The notes under the pieces were generated by a model. The model was not told the DNA's origin. It did no database searches and saw only the letters and a program-made list of their open reading frames with translations. Shown here piece after piece: positions 63,117 through 64,000 of a stretch of DNA of 64,000 nt. The position numbers were made by a program, and so were the translations under genes. Origin of the DNA: Sphingomonas sp. Root241 (lineage in GTDB: Bacteria > Pseudomonadota > Alphaproteobacteria > Sphingomonadales > Sphingomonadaceae); NCBI RefSeq assembly GCF_001428865.1, contig NZ_LMIV01000001.1:182187-246186 (forward strand), read 5' to 3'. Every line of letters begins with the position of its first letter. Within the stretch, counting starts at the first letter, position 1.

Positions 63117-63211
63117 TAAAATGTCCCCCCAAAAGATCGACACGGGCAAAGCCCGTGCCTACGTCGGTCGGCGCTGCTGGCGCCGCCGGCCGGGCGCGCC
63201 GCCGAGGAGCG

Positions 63212-63233
63212 GGGATTAGCTTGCGCTAATCCC
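63212..63233 (-). terminator. Hairpin downstream of nrdB
   Basis: GGGATTAGC-TTGC-GCTAATCCC, a perfect 9-bp stem with a four-base loop, 14 bases beyond the nrdB stop. No clear T-run follows; the surrounding 63135-63245 is unusually rich in GCGCGCC palindromes. Confidence 0.65.
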
Positions 63234-63246
63234 ACGCGCGGCGCGC

Positions 63247-64000
63247 CTACTCCGCCGCAATCCCCGCCTTCGTGAACATATCCCCACCCTCGCCGCCGGC
63301 GTCCTCGTTCGCCGCGGGCACGGCCTTCGCCTTCTGCCGCTTGTCGAACGAGTCCCACACTTCGTTCCAGCTCCCCCGCGTCGCGCCCTTCGAATATTCC
63401 GTCGCGCGCTGTTCGAAGAAATTGGCGTGCTCGACGCCATTCAGGAGCGGCGCGAGCCAGGGGAGGGGGTGTTCGTCGATCATGTAGATCGGCTTGAGGC
63501 CGAGCTGGCCCAGCCGCCAGTCGGCGATGTAGCGGATGTACTTCTTGATCTCCTTGGGCGTCATGCCGGTCACCGGGCCGTGCTCGAAGGCGAGGTCGAT
63601 GAACGCGTCCTCGAGGCGGACGGTCGTCTGGCACATGTCCATGATGTCGGACTTGACCGATTTGGTCAGGCAGTCGCGCTCGCGGGTGAAGGCGTGGAAC
63701 AGGCGGATGATGCCCTCACAGTGCAGGCTCTCGTCGCGCACCGACCAGGAGACGATCTGGCCCATGCCCTTCATCTTGTTGAAGCGCGGGAAGTTCATCA
63801 GCATCGCGAAGCTGGCGAAGAGCTGGAGCCCCTCGGTGAAGCCGCCGAACATGGCGAGCGTCTTGGCGATGTCCTCGTCGTTATCGACGCCGAACTTCTG
63901 CAGATAGTCGTGCTTGTCCTTCATCTCGCTATATTCGAGGAACATGCCGTATTCGCTCTCGGGCATGCCGATCGTGTCGAGCAGATGGCTGTAGGCGGCG
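63247..64000 (-). CDS. nrdB: Ribonucleotide reductase class Ia beta subunit, C-terminal part
   Basis: 251 codons visible; the N-terminal part with the first iron ligands and radical Tyr lies off the right edge. Reading in from the edge: Y-S-H-L-L-D-T-I-G-M-P-E-S-E-Y, L-F-A-S-F-A-M-L, and the second ligand set in W-S-V-R-D-E-S-L-H-C-E-G (Glu and His). The tail (E-G-G-D-M-F-T-K) is the R1-docking end. Makes deoxynucleotides aerobically; likely under NrdR. Confidence 0.95.
   Translation of the reverse strand, partial: AAYSHLLDTIGMPESEYGMFLEYSEMKDKHDYLQKFGVDNDEDIAKTLAMFGGFTEGLQLFASFAMLMNFPRFNKMKGMGQIVSWSVRDESLHCEGIIRLFHAFTRERDCLTKSVKSDIMDMCQTTVRLEDAFIDLAFEHGPVTGMTPKEIKKYIRYIADWRLGQLGLKPIYMIDEHPLPWLAPLLNGVEHANFFEQRATEYSKGATRGSWNEVWDSFDKRQKAKAVPAANEDAGGEGGDMFTKAGIAAE

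Overview
The window reads as chromosomal DNA of a high-GC alphaproteobacterium of the order Sphingomonadales, most like Sphingomonas. The evidence is the gene content (a MipZ-type division ATPase, an ALAS-type hemA, RXKD-type bifunctional RelA/SpoT, class Ia NrdB, PlsY, several sphingomonad-style micro-proteins), the many GTG/TTG starts and four-base stop/start overlaps, and dispersed CGTCAyCCC... palindromes. No replication origin, rRNA, CRISPR array, integrase or complete prophage is visible. There is one tRNA (Thr-GGT).

Layout. 1-1647: a cut-off secreted protein and a NupC nucleoside transporter (minus). 1784-6403: a queuosine-precursor-type transporter, then a compact plus-strand run argB - yggT - DUF167 - folD - secreted protein - marC. 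6372-10503: an envelope-glycan block (GT-C-like membrane transferase, GtrA flippase-like protein, methyltransferase, DPM1-like glycosyltransferase). 10850-16219: small lipoproteins, relA/spoT, a secreted small protein, an HxlR regulator, a DUF4893-type lipoprotein and an orphan membrane protein enclosed by long inverted repeats. 16540-22939: prolyl oligopeptidase, a GGDEF protein, a DSD1-type PLP enzyme and an Xaa-Pro aminopeptidase. 23031-25033: tRNA-Thr and an arsenic operon arsI-arsR-aqpS-arsC with a clear palindromic operator. 25153-30476: a formaldehyde-detoxification operon (frmA, VOC, cupin, fghA, FAD oxidoreductase, GumN-type, DUF1440-type). 30473-36242: exonuclease, phosphomannomutase, J-domain protein, MipZ, PanC and an unusual nuclease-like protein. 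36400-43126: Sel1 protein, topA, yghU, dprA, plsY, murI. 43399-49477: hemA, the betaine-lipid pair btaAB, a LytTR membrane regulator, a repeat lipoprotein and rpiB. 49474-53399: glyA, nrdR, trmJ-like, chorismate mutase and rpsD. 53602-55945: three tandem tail-collar paralogs plus a GNAT and a DUF6916-like protein. 56470-59940: M28 peptidase and the agmatine-to-putrescine pair aguA/aguB. 60258-64000: UDGb, folK, small genes, a GIY-YIG gene inside terminal inverted repeats, a low-GC orphan and the C-terminal part of nrdB.

The most distinctive structure is a network of REP-like palindromes. One family occurs as three 107-bp copies, and in one of them the core is inverted relative to its flanks. 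Two copies form ~150-bp terminal inverted repeats around an orphan gene (15602-16486). A second family brackets the GIY-YIG nuclease gene (61972-62374) and also exists as an empty 106-bp version (10696-10801). Lower-GC orphan genes sit next to these palindromes. Other points of interest are the tail-collar/GNAT cassette without a prophage, the nuclease-like VQR protein, and putative ArsR, FNR-type and PhoB-type sites. All family assignments rest on reading translated motifs; no database search was possible.
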